Assembly: GCA_963422465.1 (NCBI GenBank)
Contig: OY730173.1
Location: 372,001 to 436,000, forward strand
DNA length: 64,000 bases
DNA from: Lichina pygmaea
Taxonomy: Eukaryota > Ascomycota > Lichinomycetes > Lichinales > Lichinaceae
Direction of reading: 5' to 3'
The first letter of the stretch is position 1, and every line of letters begins with the position of its first letter. Positions 9,763 through 21,600 of the stretch are shown piece by piece. Under the pieces are notes generated by a model, which had not been told where the DNA came from, made no database searches, and saw only the letters and a program-made list of their open reading frames with translations. Position numbers and translations under genes: made by a program.

Positions 9763-11771
9763 TCAGCGGCTACCGTTCATCTGCGGGAGCGCTATCCACG
9801 GCAGATACGGCTGCGAACCGGCCCATGCGTCGTAGGGCACGACCCCGGTTCGATACTCGGACCTCGCCTTGGCCAGCGGTTGATAGTGCATCTGGTGCTG
9901 CGACAGCGCCGGCGGCGCCATGGGCGTGGGGACCGACTGCGGGGGCACTAGCAGGGTCGAAACCTCGCGCACAGGTCGATAGGGCGAGCCGCGATCCGTG
10001 AGAATGTAGGATGGGGACATGCTGCTCGAGGTTGGCGTGAGCGAGTACATTGTCGGTGTCGCCGTCGAGGCCAGCGGAAGATGGTTCGGCGCCGAAGTCA
10101 TCAGGGGATGACGGATCGGCTGGAGATGGCTGACCCCGCTGGTTGACATGCTGGATGCCATGCTGGACGCCATGCTGGACGCCATGCTGGACGCCATGCT
10201 GGACGCCATGCTGGACGCCATGCTGGTTGACATGGGTGCCATGCTGGGTACCATGCTGGATGCCATGCTGGATGCCATGCTGGATGCCATGCTAGGTGTC
10301 ATGCTGGGTGCCACGGTCACTTGAGGAAGCATCGCCGGCGGCTGGGTGCTGTAGACGGACGAGGCCGAGCTGCTTCCTGGACGGGGCAGCCGTGCGGACG
10401 GGACCAGGGTGCCAAAGTCCAGGTTGGTTCGCATCGCCGATCCAACGAGGTTCGGCGCCTGCATGCGCGCCATTTGCGCCGACAGGGTCGTCGACGGCAC
10501 CGGCGTCGAACGTGCCGGCCTCTTCGGCGGTGGTGGTTGTTGAGACTCGAGCGCGGGATGGTGGCCGTGGCCGTAGACGTCGCCGTAGCCGTGGTCGTCG
10601 TCCCGGCTGCGCTTTCGGCATCCGAGGTCCATCTCCGGCACGCGGACGAGGGGTGACACGACGGGCAGGGCCAGCTGCACCGGGGTCGAGAGCGAGGCCG
10701 TGCCTCTGGGCCGGGTCTCGGCGCCGTACGAGGCAGTCGCGTACGGTGACGAATGCCGCGTCGACATCGGCGGAGTCGGCAGCGACGTCGGCAAGTGCGG
10801 GATCAGGGGCGGGGTCGGGGTCGGGCACGGGGTCGGCGGCGCCGACGGCTTCTGGCGATGCTCGGGCGAATGCCCACGCGTGATCGTGGATAGGGACGAC
10901 GACGCACGCTCGAAGTAGTTCCAGAAGCGGCCCAGGACGACGTGCCACTGCCGCCATTGGCCCTCGGACACGAACAGGCTGTAGCGCATGTTGCTGAGGA
11001 ATTCGACCTCCATGACGTGGATCTCCTGCACCGAGATGCCCGAGACCTCGGCCCAGGTCTTGTTGGTGTACGTGTTGTCGTCAAGGACTGCGAGCAAGAG
11101 GGTCAGCGGTGAGAAGGAGGCTCTCGAGATCGTGGACGAGTCTCACATTTGTTCCCTAGCATGAGGGCCACGGTGAGAAGGCGGAACTCGCTGCCCGGTC
11201 GCCCCTTGACCGCAGGATTGATGTTCTTGAGCCGGAAGACGAAGAGCAGGGCCAGCACGATCACGTTCTGCGTCACCTGCGTCGTTGACAGGATCGTCGT
11301 CACCCACTTTCGAAAGCCCGTCGTCGGGGCGGCCTCGGGCACGAGCGGCGTCAGGGGCATCGTCGTCGCCTCGCCATCCTCGACGCGGCGGAGCAAGACC
11401 GACGACTCGAACCAGAAGAGGCACGTAATCTGTCATGTCGCCGGGGCGCAGGCCTCAGCACCGTCTCCCTGATCGCCGATAGGACATGAACTCACTCGAG
11501 CGGCAAACTCGGCCAGGCTGCCCTTGCTGTTGTTGATGGTGTCCGGAATCTGCAACGACGGCGCAATGGCGTTGTTGGACGAGCTCTGGCGGCGCCGAGC
11601 CTTCTCTGCGGCGACCTGCTGGGACGCCTCGGCCAGGAGGTTCCCTCTGCAGAGTCGGCTGCCCCAAGTGGAACAAGATATGTTGTGCCCCGCCATCGTC
11701 AATTGCAGACTCGGACTGTTGAAGCTGTCACAATCAACGACAAGAAAGGCCGAGATCTCAGAATGCAGCAT
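9763..11771 (-). CDS. clg1: Pho85-type cyclin (Clg1/Pcl-like)
   Basis: Three joined exons: 11771-11496, 11429-11147 and 11087-9763 (627 aa if the ATG at 11771 is used). Junctions restore family sequence: LAEFAAR|ITCLFWFES and MLGNK|FLDDNTYTNKTW. The cyclin box spans about residues 95-210 with VIVLALLFVFRLK and GSEFRLLTVALMLGNK. Such cyclins bind and direct the CDK Pho85. The long C-terminus is Ser/Pro/Met-rich and holds a run of SSMA repeats (10139-10312). The start is uncertain: relatives often have extra N-terminal exons, and a second ATG lies at 11696. CLG1-type function is inferred from the cyclin box; the low-complexity tail is not conserved as far as I know. Confidence 0.8.
10139..10312 (-). 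repeat. 12-bp coding minisatellite in the cyclin gene
   Basis: About fourteen units near GCCATGCTGGAC (plus strand), each encoding S-M-A-S or a variant. The unit length is a multiple of three, so copy changes keep the frame and would lengthen or shorten a Ser/Met-rich linker. Confidence 0.9.
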
Positions 11772-12697
11772 GCGTGTCCTCCTTGCCGTACCCCTCGTTC
11801 GATTTCAAGCTCAAAGACAAGGCCATCGATTCTGCAGTGTCAGGGACAGGAGCACTGAGATGTAGCGTCGCACCTGCTGCATCCAGTCGTTCAAGCTACA
11901 TGTACGTAACGTAGAGTAGCTTCATTGCTAACTCTGCCTCGTCTCGCATGTGATCGGACAAGGAACTAGATTTCTACGTTGTTGTGCTTGTATATAAAAT
12001 TCACCTGCTCGCTTATCTCACGCTACCAATCAACTTTCTCAACTACAGCCTCTGACAATTGAGCCTACAATCACCTTGCGGGGGGAAACCTAGATACCTC
12101 CTGCAAAGCTCAAGCTCTGATGTTCTTGCTGATACGGTATGCCTCAGGCCTCCGAAGACTAGTAGTGTCTATCTGACCTTGTATTATGGCCACTTATTGT
12201 CAGTAACATATTTTTTAGCTTTACTTCATGACTTCTTACCTCAGCAAGCCTCACGTCACAACCTTTCATGGCACAGCTACTAAAGACAACACCCTAACAT
12301 CAACAAGGGAAAAGCTGCTTGTTGAAATTTCTGAGGGCTCGAGGCCTGTACAGTCAGCCCTCCCTGCTGGCCTACAGCCACAACATTTTACCTCAGCTTG
12401 CGCATGTCAGAGTGGGTACTTGGAAACTTGGCACTACAGTATGAATCAAGTGCTAAGAACTCACTGAATACCAAGAACTGAACACAAAGAACCGACTACC
12501 AAGACAGAGGTGACAGAAGTGAAATAAGTATAATGTAAAAATCAAGAAAAACCAAGTGGCAAAAAGCAGCAAATAGTTGGCAAGCACTTAGTACTAATTA
12601 CTATACCAAAGGAAAAAACAGCTACCAGCACAAAAGATAAATCTCCAGCAATTGTCCATGATACCTGAAAAGTCATCCCCCAATGCCACCCCACCGG
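11772..12697. other. spacer upstream of the cyclin gene, no gene seen
   Basis: The part next to 11772 presumably contains the cyclin promoter or further 5' exons. From about 12240 on the sequence is A-rich with many CAAG/AACC words and resembles the stretch at 13380-13520, on the other side of the LINE fragment. No ORF with recognisable features. Confidence 0.4.
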
Positions 12698-13246
12698 CCC
12701 CCCCCCCCCCCCCCGATCAGTGTGGCAGGCACGTCAGTTGGCAGAGCAGTGGTGCTGGGAGCGATGGAACAAGCTGCACGGAGGCCCACCACCAAGAGTC
12801 CAACTGCTGGACCCAGACCCCGGAGAAGGGGATGACTGGAAGCCTGACAAGATGCCCTACCTGGCATCCCTCCGACTTCGCGCCGGCTTGTCAAAGGTCC
12901 AGAGCAGCATCCTTACACAGGTCCGCACAGGTAAGATTGGGCTGGCAGCCTTCTTCTGCAAGCGACAAGTCCCTGGCTTCCCGACGCCGGCCTGCAGCTG
13001 CGGAGCACAGTGGGAAACAGCTAGACACATAGTTGTTGCTTGCCCCCGCCTCCAGCGTGCCCGCCGTAGCCTATATGCGGCAGCATCCACTACTGACTAC
13101 CAGGTGATGGCCTCAAGACCACGGCCCGCCGCCGCCCTTACAGCGTGGATCCTCCGCCATGGTGTCCTTCCCCAGTTCTCCTGGGCTCAGGAGCAGCTGG
13201 AAGCTGGCTACTAGGTAGCCACCCCCCCCCCCCCCCCCCCCCCCCC
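12698..13246 (+). mobile_element. 3' fragment of a second, GC-rich LINE family bracketed by poly-C tracts
   Basis: The frame 12720-13214 encodes the C-terminal end of a LINE polyprotein: SILTQVRTGKIGLAAFF, then VPGFPTPACSCGAQWETARH and HIVVACP, which aligns motif by motif with SLLLQIRTGRIGLASFLF and the knuckle of the LINE at 1-2847. Base composition is GC-rich, so it is a different and distant family. A run of 17 C precedes it (12698-12714) and a run of 25 C follows the stop (13222-13246). No reverse transcriptase core is left; it is a relic. Confidence 0.75.
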
Positions 13247-13706
13247 TATGTTCTACAGTGACTCGACAGGATAGCGCTGGTGAGGCGCTGCAGGGAGAGG
13301 TTTTTTTACTTGTTTCAAGTTTTCCTAGCCTAGTTTTGTAGATGAACCCAGCATAGCCTAGTTACACTAGTGCTAGAATGGTCAATCAAACCTGAAGAGT
13401 CAAGAACCAAGAACTAAAACCCAAGCAATAAACACCCAGCACTAAGTACAAACCAGGCAGCAACAAAGTCGACACCCACTAGCAAAGGCGAGCCAGGACA
13501 GTGTTTAGCAAGAGGTAGTACTTACATAGGTGAACACTTCACCTGAGCAGATATACAAATGTGCAATTAACGTCTTTTCTAGGATAGCGATGGTGAGGTT
13601 ACTTCCTACTTTTCCATCAGACTCCTCGATCACAGTCCTCCGTAGAGGTAGCACACCTCCATCTCATCGCTTGTCATCAATCTCATCATTTGTCATCGGC
13701 GAAATT
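13247..13706. other. spacer, no gene seen
   Basis: AT-richer non-coding DNA with A-rich CAAGAAC-type words between the LINE relic and the 3' end of the hydrolase gene. No ORF of note. Confidence 0.4.
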
Positions 13707-16064
13707 CTAGTGCTGACCCATGGCACCAGCGCTCAAGCCTACTGCACTCCTGTCGTCCGGTCCGACACCACCGCTCGTTGGCATTTGTGAGTGTCCCTTC
13801 TGCGTCGTATCTTCAGCTTGTGCTGCGCCGCGCGACTCTGGTCCTTGCACGTCAGCGTGCCATCCGTACTCGCGGGCTGTTTCAGCTTCGATCGGGTTGG
13901 CGCGCGACGGGTGAGATGCAGACGGAGGCGGGGAAGATGAAGAGGGTGAGGCAGATAACACCGCTGAAGACCAGTCGTCGAGCACCCAGTCGACAATCAA
14001 CGTCTTGGCTTGTTCGGCCATGCTGTAGTAGCTTGGGTTGTCGCGGGGGAAGAACATGCCTTTTCGTGTCAGTTGATCTTGGACGGATTGTTCAGGGATG
14101 GAGAAAGAGGGAGAGGGGAAGAAAGATCTAGAGGCCAGAAAGAAGACAAAGAAGACAAGTGATGGCAAGAAAGAGAAAATACGCATAAAGAGTCACGAAC
14201 AAATGCAGATGAGAGGATTTGACTGGGACGACGTATGGAGATAGAAAGATATGAGAGAAGGAGGGAAAGCTGGGGAAGCGAGTGATAGCCACAAACACTG
14301 CGAATCGTACGTGGAAAGAGGGAAGGGATACAGTGATAGTAAAACAGATGGATGGGGGATGTCAGGAGAGAGAAAGGCAGTTCGTAGAGAGAAAACACGC
14401 ACTGTCCGGACAACGTCCAAGGACCGTCACGTTGTGTTGAAAGACGCTCAAAGGAACAAGAAAAATATAGCATGCCAGAGAAAAGCGAGAAAAATGACAT
14501 GGAACTAATATCATGCCCACAGATATTCATGCCCGAGCAAGCTCGATGCCGGGATGGACACACACTTACTCATATGAGCCCACGTCTCATCCTTCGCCGC
14601 GTCGTTGACCTGCGGGATGAAGCACGCTTTGAACCTGTCAGACGTCGGGAGATTGCAGAACACTCGTTTCTGGCCGACGCCGGCGACGGCCATACCACCT
14701 CCACCTCCGCCGCCGCCGCCGCCGCCGCCGCCGGTCACGGCTGCCTTCCCCAGAACGGTGTACACGTCCGCGAACCCGAGACCACGACTCTTCAGGTCGA
14801 CGACGCGAGCGAGCCTCGTCCTGAGCTCTTCACCGCGCACGAGACAGCCCACGAATTCCAGGTGGCTGCCGACCCAGGTCCAGCTCTCGGATATCTGATC
14901 GCGCTTGAAATACGCGGCCGCGCCGCCGGCCGCCACCGCACCCGCGGCCCCGGCGTACATCGCCATCTTACCCCATCGCTGCCACGGCGGTGATGCGCCG
15001 GTGTCGCCGTCTCCAGGAGCGCTGCTGGCCTGGGCGTACGCCGTAGCCGCGGCCGCGGCGCTCGCGCCAGGCGATGACGTCGATGGTGGACCGGGTGCTA
15101 AAAGTCCTTTTGGCGTGACCGCGTTGTTGTTCGGCCTGCTGCTGCCCTCGGATGACGACGCATGCGTCGCCGCCTTCCCACCCCACGTTCCGCCCACAAG
15201 CCCCGAAAGTTGCGTGAGGGCGGTCGAAGCGGTGTTGTAGTGACCCTCGGCGCCGAATGCGATCACGCCCGGCGCTATTCCTAGATACGGAGTGTCGAAG
15301 GCCAGGACTCCCTGGATGTAGGGAAACATGAGCGGGTCGGGCCTGCCGTCTTCAGCACCGGACTGCCCCGTGACAGGCTGCTCGGACGTGATTTCGAGGA
15401 CCGTCTCGGCCGCGACGATGCCCCTGCCGGTGGATCGTCCCAGACGCGGTCTCAGCCACCCAATCTCCCCTATGAAGCTGGGGAAGGCGTGCAGGAATCT
15501 GGTCCATCCCCACAGAGAGGCACCGATACGTGCTTGGGACTTTCACCTACCCCATCGAGTGCCCGACAAGCACGGTCCGCACGGAAGGATCCACCGTCGG
15601 CGACGGCGCCTCGTTAGCAACCTCTAGGTCGATGACCTTGTTCAACAGCCTACGTTCATCTTGCCGCCCGTGAGCGGCGTAATCCTGAAAGATAAAGAAG
15701 CAACGCCAAGGAGCCCAGGGACTGTCTAACCCACCAGTCTCGAAAGCGTCCAACGCATTCCTTCAGATCCCCCCTCGTCTCAAACTTTGGATACACCTCC
15801 ACGACGACGTCGAGGTTCGGCGGCAGCGAATGGCTCGCCATCACCCGTAGATGCTCCGGGAACGCTCCGAACGTATCGCCATCGCCCTGAGACAATGTCT
15901 GTTAGCCTTGAACTCCTGTCGGCCAGCCGGCGCGGCGTGGGGCAGATACACGACAGGCTCACGACGACGCGGTCCGACTTGTCTGGACTTCCCAACGAAA
16001 ACATAGATGCTCTCACCTTGAATCCATGAATGAAGCATAGCAGCAACGTCTTCTTCCTTTTCAT
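13707..16064 (-). CDS. alpha/beta hydrolase, DUF676-type serine hydrolase
   Basis: Five exons: 16064-16017, 15886-15735, 15649-15551, 15423-14570 and 14059-13707, giving 501 aa in one frame. Junctions rebuild a classic fold: LLLCFIHGFK|GDGDTFGAF (oxyanion strand), FRDW|LLNKVIDLEVAN, and VLVGHSMG|GIVAAETVL with the nucleophile elbow G-H-S-M-G, followed by GVLAFDTPYLGI. A Gly/Ala-rich hydrophobic stretch, MAMYAGAAGAVAAGGAAAYF, in the middle may be a membrane segment. A polyglycine run of about 14 follows. The C-terminal conserved block MFFPRDNPSYYSMAEQAK is on the last exon. Family members are putative lipases or esterases; substrate unknown. The acid and His of the triad are not assigned. Start chosen as the ATG that directly leads into the first beta-strand. 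Confidence 0.85.
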
Positions 16065-17546
16065 CTTGAGAACTGACCGGTCTCGCCTTCAATGCCGTCG
16101 TACTCCGTACATGAAGCTACTTGTCTGTTGCCTACGGTACCGGGCCGGCGAGCTGGATGTTCCGACGGTGGCTTACTAGCCCTGCCGTCTGCAGGTGAAA
16201 GGTGGGGCAACTGTAGATTCGATATCAGCCGCCTATTACCGTATGGCACACACGCCAGGCATCCCAAGAGGATTACTACTTTCTTATTAGCTCGTTGTCA
16301 TCCAGTCTTCTCTACACTCTCGTATTATCTTGGCCGGCGTGTTCACCAGTCTGGCTTGTCTCGACCTGGACAGTCAAGCCACCGCTCGACAGGGATCTTT
16401 TCTCGTCTCCGTCAGGTCTTGGACATCTCTCTCAAAGATCGACGGCGTGCTTTGCTTGGCCATGACTCTTGTGGAGTTCAACATCTTGACGGGCTGTAGA
16501 TCATGCCGTCTGCTCTTTCCCAGGTGTCTATATCGGTAGCCTGCTCAACTCCAGGTAGCTCTGCAATGCTGCTGTTGAGCCCTACAGGCTCAATCCATTT
16601 CTCTATGATCAGTTGTGATCCCGAGTCGGCACCAACCACTGCTGTTCAGAAGAACGCTGGCTATCCGCTAGCTCCACTAAGTCACTTGTCTTCCGGGCAG
16701 GATGACCATTGGCTACGAGGTCTTTCAACAGCCCTGCCCGCAAGCACTCTCGGGTCCAGACACGATCTTCACGGAAAACAGCATTGTCTTGTGCGCTGTG
16801 ATAGCCATACCTGCTAGTCGGGAGAGCAGTTTTCTGTTGCATCGTGCCAACCCACAAAACTTGTTGACAGCTGTATAATATTTTACAGATACAAAGATGT
16901 GCGTGGATCTGTTGACTGAGCTGGCTAAACAACTCACTCTTTCCCCCACTCGACACTACAGATCTAGTGGAGTTACTTTCCCTCGTCTCTTCTCTTCGTC
17001 ACTTGTCTCTCGAGAGATATTGTTCCTATCTACCACCCACGGGACGCTGTGTCCAATTGAACGTGCAGGAGCCATGGCTTGTTCGAAGGTACCCAATCTA
17101 CAATTAATCACCCGCATCACGAGGCTCGGGCAACTCTTTATGCCTTTCTAGAATATCAAGTCTGTTGTGCATTTCACGTCCAACAATTCAACGTTTGGAC
17201 TCGCTCACACCCTCAAGAAACGTTCATTGCTAGAGAATCTCAACGACAGGAACGCATGAAAGAGAAGGGTGTTAAAGCAAAGGCCAATAGAATGAGTGAA
17301 CAAGAAAGAGAGTGAATGAGCCTGTCATGATTGATGCAGCACAACAGCAGTCCATACCCAAGCGGAATTATACGAAAAAGCGAGTACACCAAAGGCTCAT
17401 GTTCGAGGGACCGTCATTCAAGCAGGCGAAAGAAGCGATAAAAGAACTTGAGCAAGGAGAACATCTGTGGTGGTAACAAATTCGATTCGCCAAAGCATGG
17501 GCCGGAAACAGAACCAAAACCCAAACCGCTCAAACCGCTCAGTTGA
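16065..17546. other. spacer between hydrolase and chs7, no gene seen
   Basis: Scattered ORFs of 60-135 codons on both strands lack domains and overlap each other. The part next to 16065 is the promoter side of the hydrolase; the part next to 17546 is the chs7 3' UTR. Confidence 0.4.
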
Positions 17547-18698
17547 TCAATAAGCAAACCCTCCATAGTTGGAGTTGCGTCGTGTCGACTGGGGATACAT
17601 GCTGCTCGCGTAATCTGATGGTGCATCGTTGTAGAGCGTCTGCCGTCGATCTTCGTCTGCCAACAGCTCCTTGACCTCCCAGTTGTTGGCCTTGGTTCCG
17701 ACGCTGAACTCCAAATCCTCCTTGGTGATGGAATCCCAGTACTACGGAATCGGGTCAGCCTCGTCCTGACACGAGAAGAGCCAAGGGTCAGACGGCATGC
17801 CTAGGTGGTGATCATACCTTGTAGACCATCATCACTCCGAGCAGATTGCAGATTGTCGCGACGATCAAGCCGTCCAAGTAGTGCTGAGCGCTCTCGCAGA
17901 TGGCGTTGCCGGCAACGTAGAGCGAGACCTGGCCGCCGACGAAGAAGAAGACGCCAAGCACAATGTGTCCCAGGGGCCATCGATCCTGGAGGGTGTTGAC
18001 GACGAGGATGATCTGCAGCAGCACGTAGATGAAGATGCAGATGCCGCTGAAGAGGTAGAGGACGACGAACAGCCCCACGGTCTTCGTCGGCCCCAGTCCT
18101 GCCCAGCCCTTGAACGTACACAGCGAAACCACAGCGCTGATGACGAACATGGCGATGGAGGAGCTGCGCAAGAGCCAGACGGAGAGCGTCGTCCCATCCT
18201 CGTACAGCTGGAATCCCACGAAGCCGTTGACCAGGAGACACATGCACAGCGCCGACGTCAGACCGTTCTGCACCGCCGCGATGAAGGGATAGACGGCCGA
18301 TCCGGGAGCGCTGACGCCCGAGTCCAAGATGAGGGAGGCGATGGTGAGGCAGATGTAGATGTAAAAGAACGTCAGGATCTCCTTTCGACCTGTCCGCGCC
18401 AGGTGTTAGAGGTGAGGCATGGGCGGAGAGACACTGAGTAGCGTCATGAGGATCACCGACCAACAGCCGTGAACTTGGACCGCACATGGATGACCATTAT
18501 CGCCGCCATTATCAAGGCGAGGATGTGCATGGCGTCCGTCGCACCTTGGAAGATGATGGTGTTGGCGACCTCGATGCTCCTCGAGTAGCAGTCAGGCTGG
18601 ATGCCCGCCTTGCCCGAAATGGCCGACGGCGGCCCCACCAAGGCGCATAGTGGGACCGCCGTCTTCCGACATATCGTGTCAAAGTCGCCAAATCCCAT
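17547..18698 (-). CDS. chs7: Chitin synthase export chaperone Chs7
   Basis: Exons 18698-18461, 18389-17818 and 17741-17547 give 334 aa ending NSNYGGFAY. The N-terminus [20 protein letters not shown] and the block [14 protein letters not shown] (rebuilt over the first junction) are hallmarks of Chs7. About seven hydrophobic helices follow (for example [20 protein letters not shown] and [19 protein letters not shown]), then a cytosolic tail [24 protein letters not shown]. In yeast this ER protein lets chitin synthase III (Chs3) leave the ER. Length matches the family. The first donor is GTCGGT, a weaker site than GTGATC four bases downstream, but only GTCGGT keeps the conserved GRKEI frame. Confidence 0.95.
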
Positions 18699-21600
18699 TG
18701 AAGCCCGTTGCGCACGATACAAGTCTGTGTATATATATCCTGCGTTCCAACTCCCGCCGATCAAGCAGAGACGCGAGGAAAGACGCGCGGGCGCCGGCCA
18801 CGAAACCAGTTCGGGCACGATCGACCTAGAGCGAGACCGGATGGATGAGAAGTCACAGCTGAGAATGGCCAGTACAGTACGGAGTATGAATGATCAACGT
18901 TGAGATGTTGAAAGGTCGTCGTTGGGCTTGAGGGTGACTACGGCGCACTGATTGAGGAACTCCTTACCGTAGCAGGCTCGGAAGTACGTACCCTCGTACG
19001 GGAGTACGGAAGCACTCCCGTACGTACTCAATTCTCCCAATCGGGTATTTTAGCCTCGTCTTGCTCCGTTGCCAACTCGTACGTACTACGGAAGTACTCC
19101 GTACGAAGGTACGTATTTACCTGGACACTGTACTTTATGAGTAAGCGAGACAGACGACTGATTGGTCATCAATTAGTCACCATCCTTTTGATGACTAAGC
19201 ATACTTTTAGACAGCTAGTATTACGTAGGTATATCACCAGCCGCGACATGAGTACTGTACATACGTAGATCATTTTTGATGGTATTGAAGATCGTAGGTA
19301 GCAAGTCGGACAACTCAATAGTCTGAAGAATCTAGACAGGTTTTACGTACGAGTATCTTCCTACCCTTGGGCTTTCACACTCATTGACACCCACCGGGTA
19401 TTGTCTCACCGCCTTCCTCGACGTTTCTCCTTCAGCCGTCCTTGCTTATCCTTTGCAAGTGCCAATCCTATTGATTAGGCACTTGCGTACCTCGTGTAGG
19501 ATCTCTCCACAGGTCCTGCGAGCATCTTGATCTGTTCGACACGGAAGATGAAAAGATCCTGCCCAACGTGTCCAGGATGGGGCATACCTTACTGCGGAGT
19601 TACAGCATCCTTGTCAGACCACCGTTGCTCTCACGATCGTGATACCTTTCTTCGTTGGTAGTAGTAACCAATACTATCGTTCCTGCTGTTGCCCGAGTGG
19701 CGCTTAATCATAGAATTCTCCCGCTTTGCCAATGCCTTTCGTTCTGGCATGGTGTCCGGAACATGCAGCGAAGAGCACGTCCTGAGACCTGCATCGCAAG
19801 AAGCTTTCAAGTCAGGAGCTCCGAGGCGTGGGTGGCTCTTCTCTGTCGTCATAGCTTTGCCAGAAAGACCCCTGGAACATTCGTCATCCCATCAACGTAG
19901 CGTCTTCCTCGGGATCATCGTCATCCTCTATTGGAAGATTGCTGCGATTCACGGCGGAGCAGTGATTGCGATAGAAGATTTACCGGATCCGAGACCTTGC
20001 CCTTCTGTTATTTTCCGGTGCTATGAGTGGAGGAGTTATCTTTGGCCTGAATGCTCGGTGCTAATTTTCATACCCGGTGCTGGTACCGTACGCCATCATC
20101 CGCGGTGCAACCGCACGCTTGGGGGTGTGCCCGCCGCTGCCCTTGAAGATGGAACCTCCTCTTGCTGCCGTGTCCTAGGCGAATCGAGACGGTCTAAGTT
20201 AGGGTTGGATATTTGCCGGACCAGGCGCGCCAGGGTACAACTGGGCACGCTGGGGTTGCTCGGTGCGGAGCTAGTACGTGGTCGAAACGTCGTGGTGGCG
20301 CAAGTTCGACCCTAAGCTTCTGGTACCGGGCTTTGAGCCCGAGTCAATCCCTGATGTGGCTGCACACCAAGGGGGACCGAGCTCCTGCTTCTGAGATCTG
20401 ACAGGACGCTCATGTCGCCAATGGATTGCGCTTTCAATCGTTCTGGACGACTCCGACTGGCCGGATGCTCGTCTGCGACATTGAGTGTCTTCTGACTTTT
20501 CTTTTCGTGCCTTCCCAGATGCTTCTCTCGCACTGGGTTCGCCGTGATGCTGTTTGCTGTTTTTCTGTATAAGAAGCATGGCCAGATGCTCGTGCCTCCG
20601 TCGGTCAACCCTGCTCTGGCGTCTCGAACAGTCTCTCGCGTTCACCGGTTCTCAGTCCCTTTCTTGGTGTGTAAGTCCCCTCGCCGTATCTTGGGACGAT
20701 GCTGAGAGCTTGCAGGTCGACAACTTCCAGGGGAAGCCGAAACGGATCAGCCCTGAACCACGCCGCATGCAGGCGATCGGACAGCTACTCTCGATCCAGG
20801 CGATGTGCCAATACACACGCTTCCTCTGGGTCTACTCGACCTGTTCGAACCAGGGCTCGCATTACTTTCAGACGACTCTCGATGGCGACGGCAGCAAGGC
20901 GTGCTCTCGAGCACCGCATCCAACGTTCATCGTCGTCGAGGGCAGCTGCCCCATGTGCTGAGGCGCATACAGTCTTCCTGGCCCGGCGAGGAAGGACGGA
21001 TGAGAGAAAAAGCAAGCAAGCACCGACTTCGTCCGGCCTTGGACGCTGGCAAATTCGCACCGATGGCGGCCGCAGCCGACGGACCCAAGCGACCAACGAT
21101 GCGATGCAACGCGAAGCAGCCGGCAAGTTTAGGCCCAGCCGGTGCACGTCTCACGGACGATGGGTTGGCGCACGCCCCCGCTGATGCAGCAATCAGATGG
21201 GTATCGGCAGCGTCGGTCGCTGTTGGCGGTAATGATAGCATTGAACGGGAGGGCCGGTGTCTTTGGATCTTTCCTCGTTGGCATGTAACGCATCTGGGTC
21301 GCTCTCTCCCCAGCCTTCGGTATACCTTATCACTGCATAGTTTTGTCCTTTCCATCTCTGTCGTTCCGCTCCGAGACGATCTTTCGGCTTTCAAAGCGCA
21401 ATGACGCCGTTGGCGTGACAAACGGCCGACAACACGGTCGCATGACGTTGGGTCCCGCCGTGTCAAGTTCGGAACTGCAGCTTACTGTCTAGTGCATGTG
21501 GGTTGCAGTACCACAAGGATGAGAGACGGAGAGGGAGAAGGAGAGGAGGGAGAGGAAGAGAGAAGGTAGGTGCGTATAGGTGTAATATGACGCTGCTGAT

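Noticed and set aside
10139-10312. CRISPR-like regular repeat
   Set aside because: Units are tandem without unique spacers, lie in a coding frame, and the DNA is fungal.
18453-18461. GTGATC as the first chs7 donor
   Set aside because: It shifts the frame; only the GTCGGT donor four bases upstream keeps the conserved AVGRKEI sequence.
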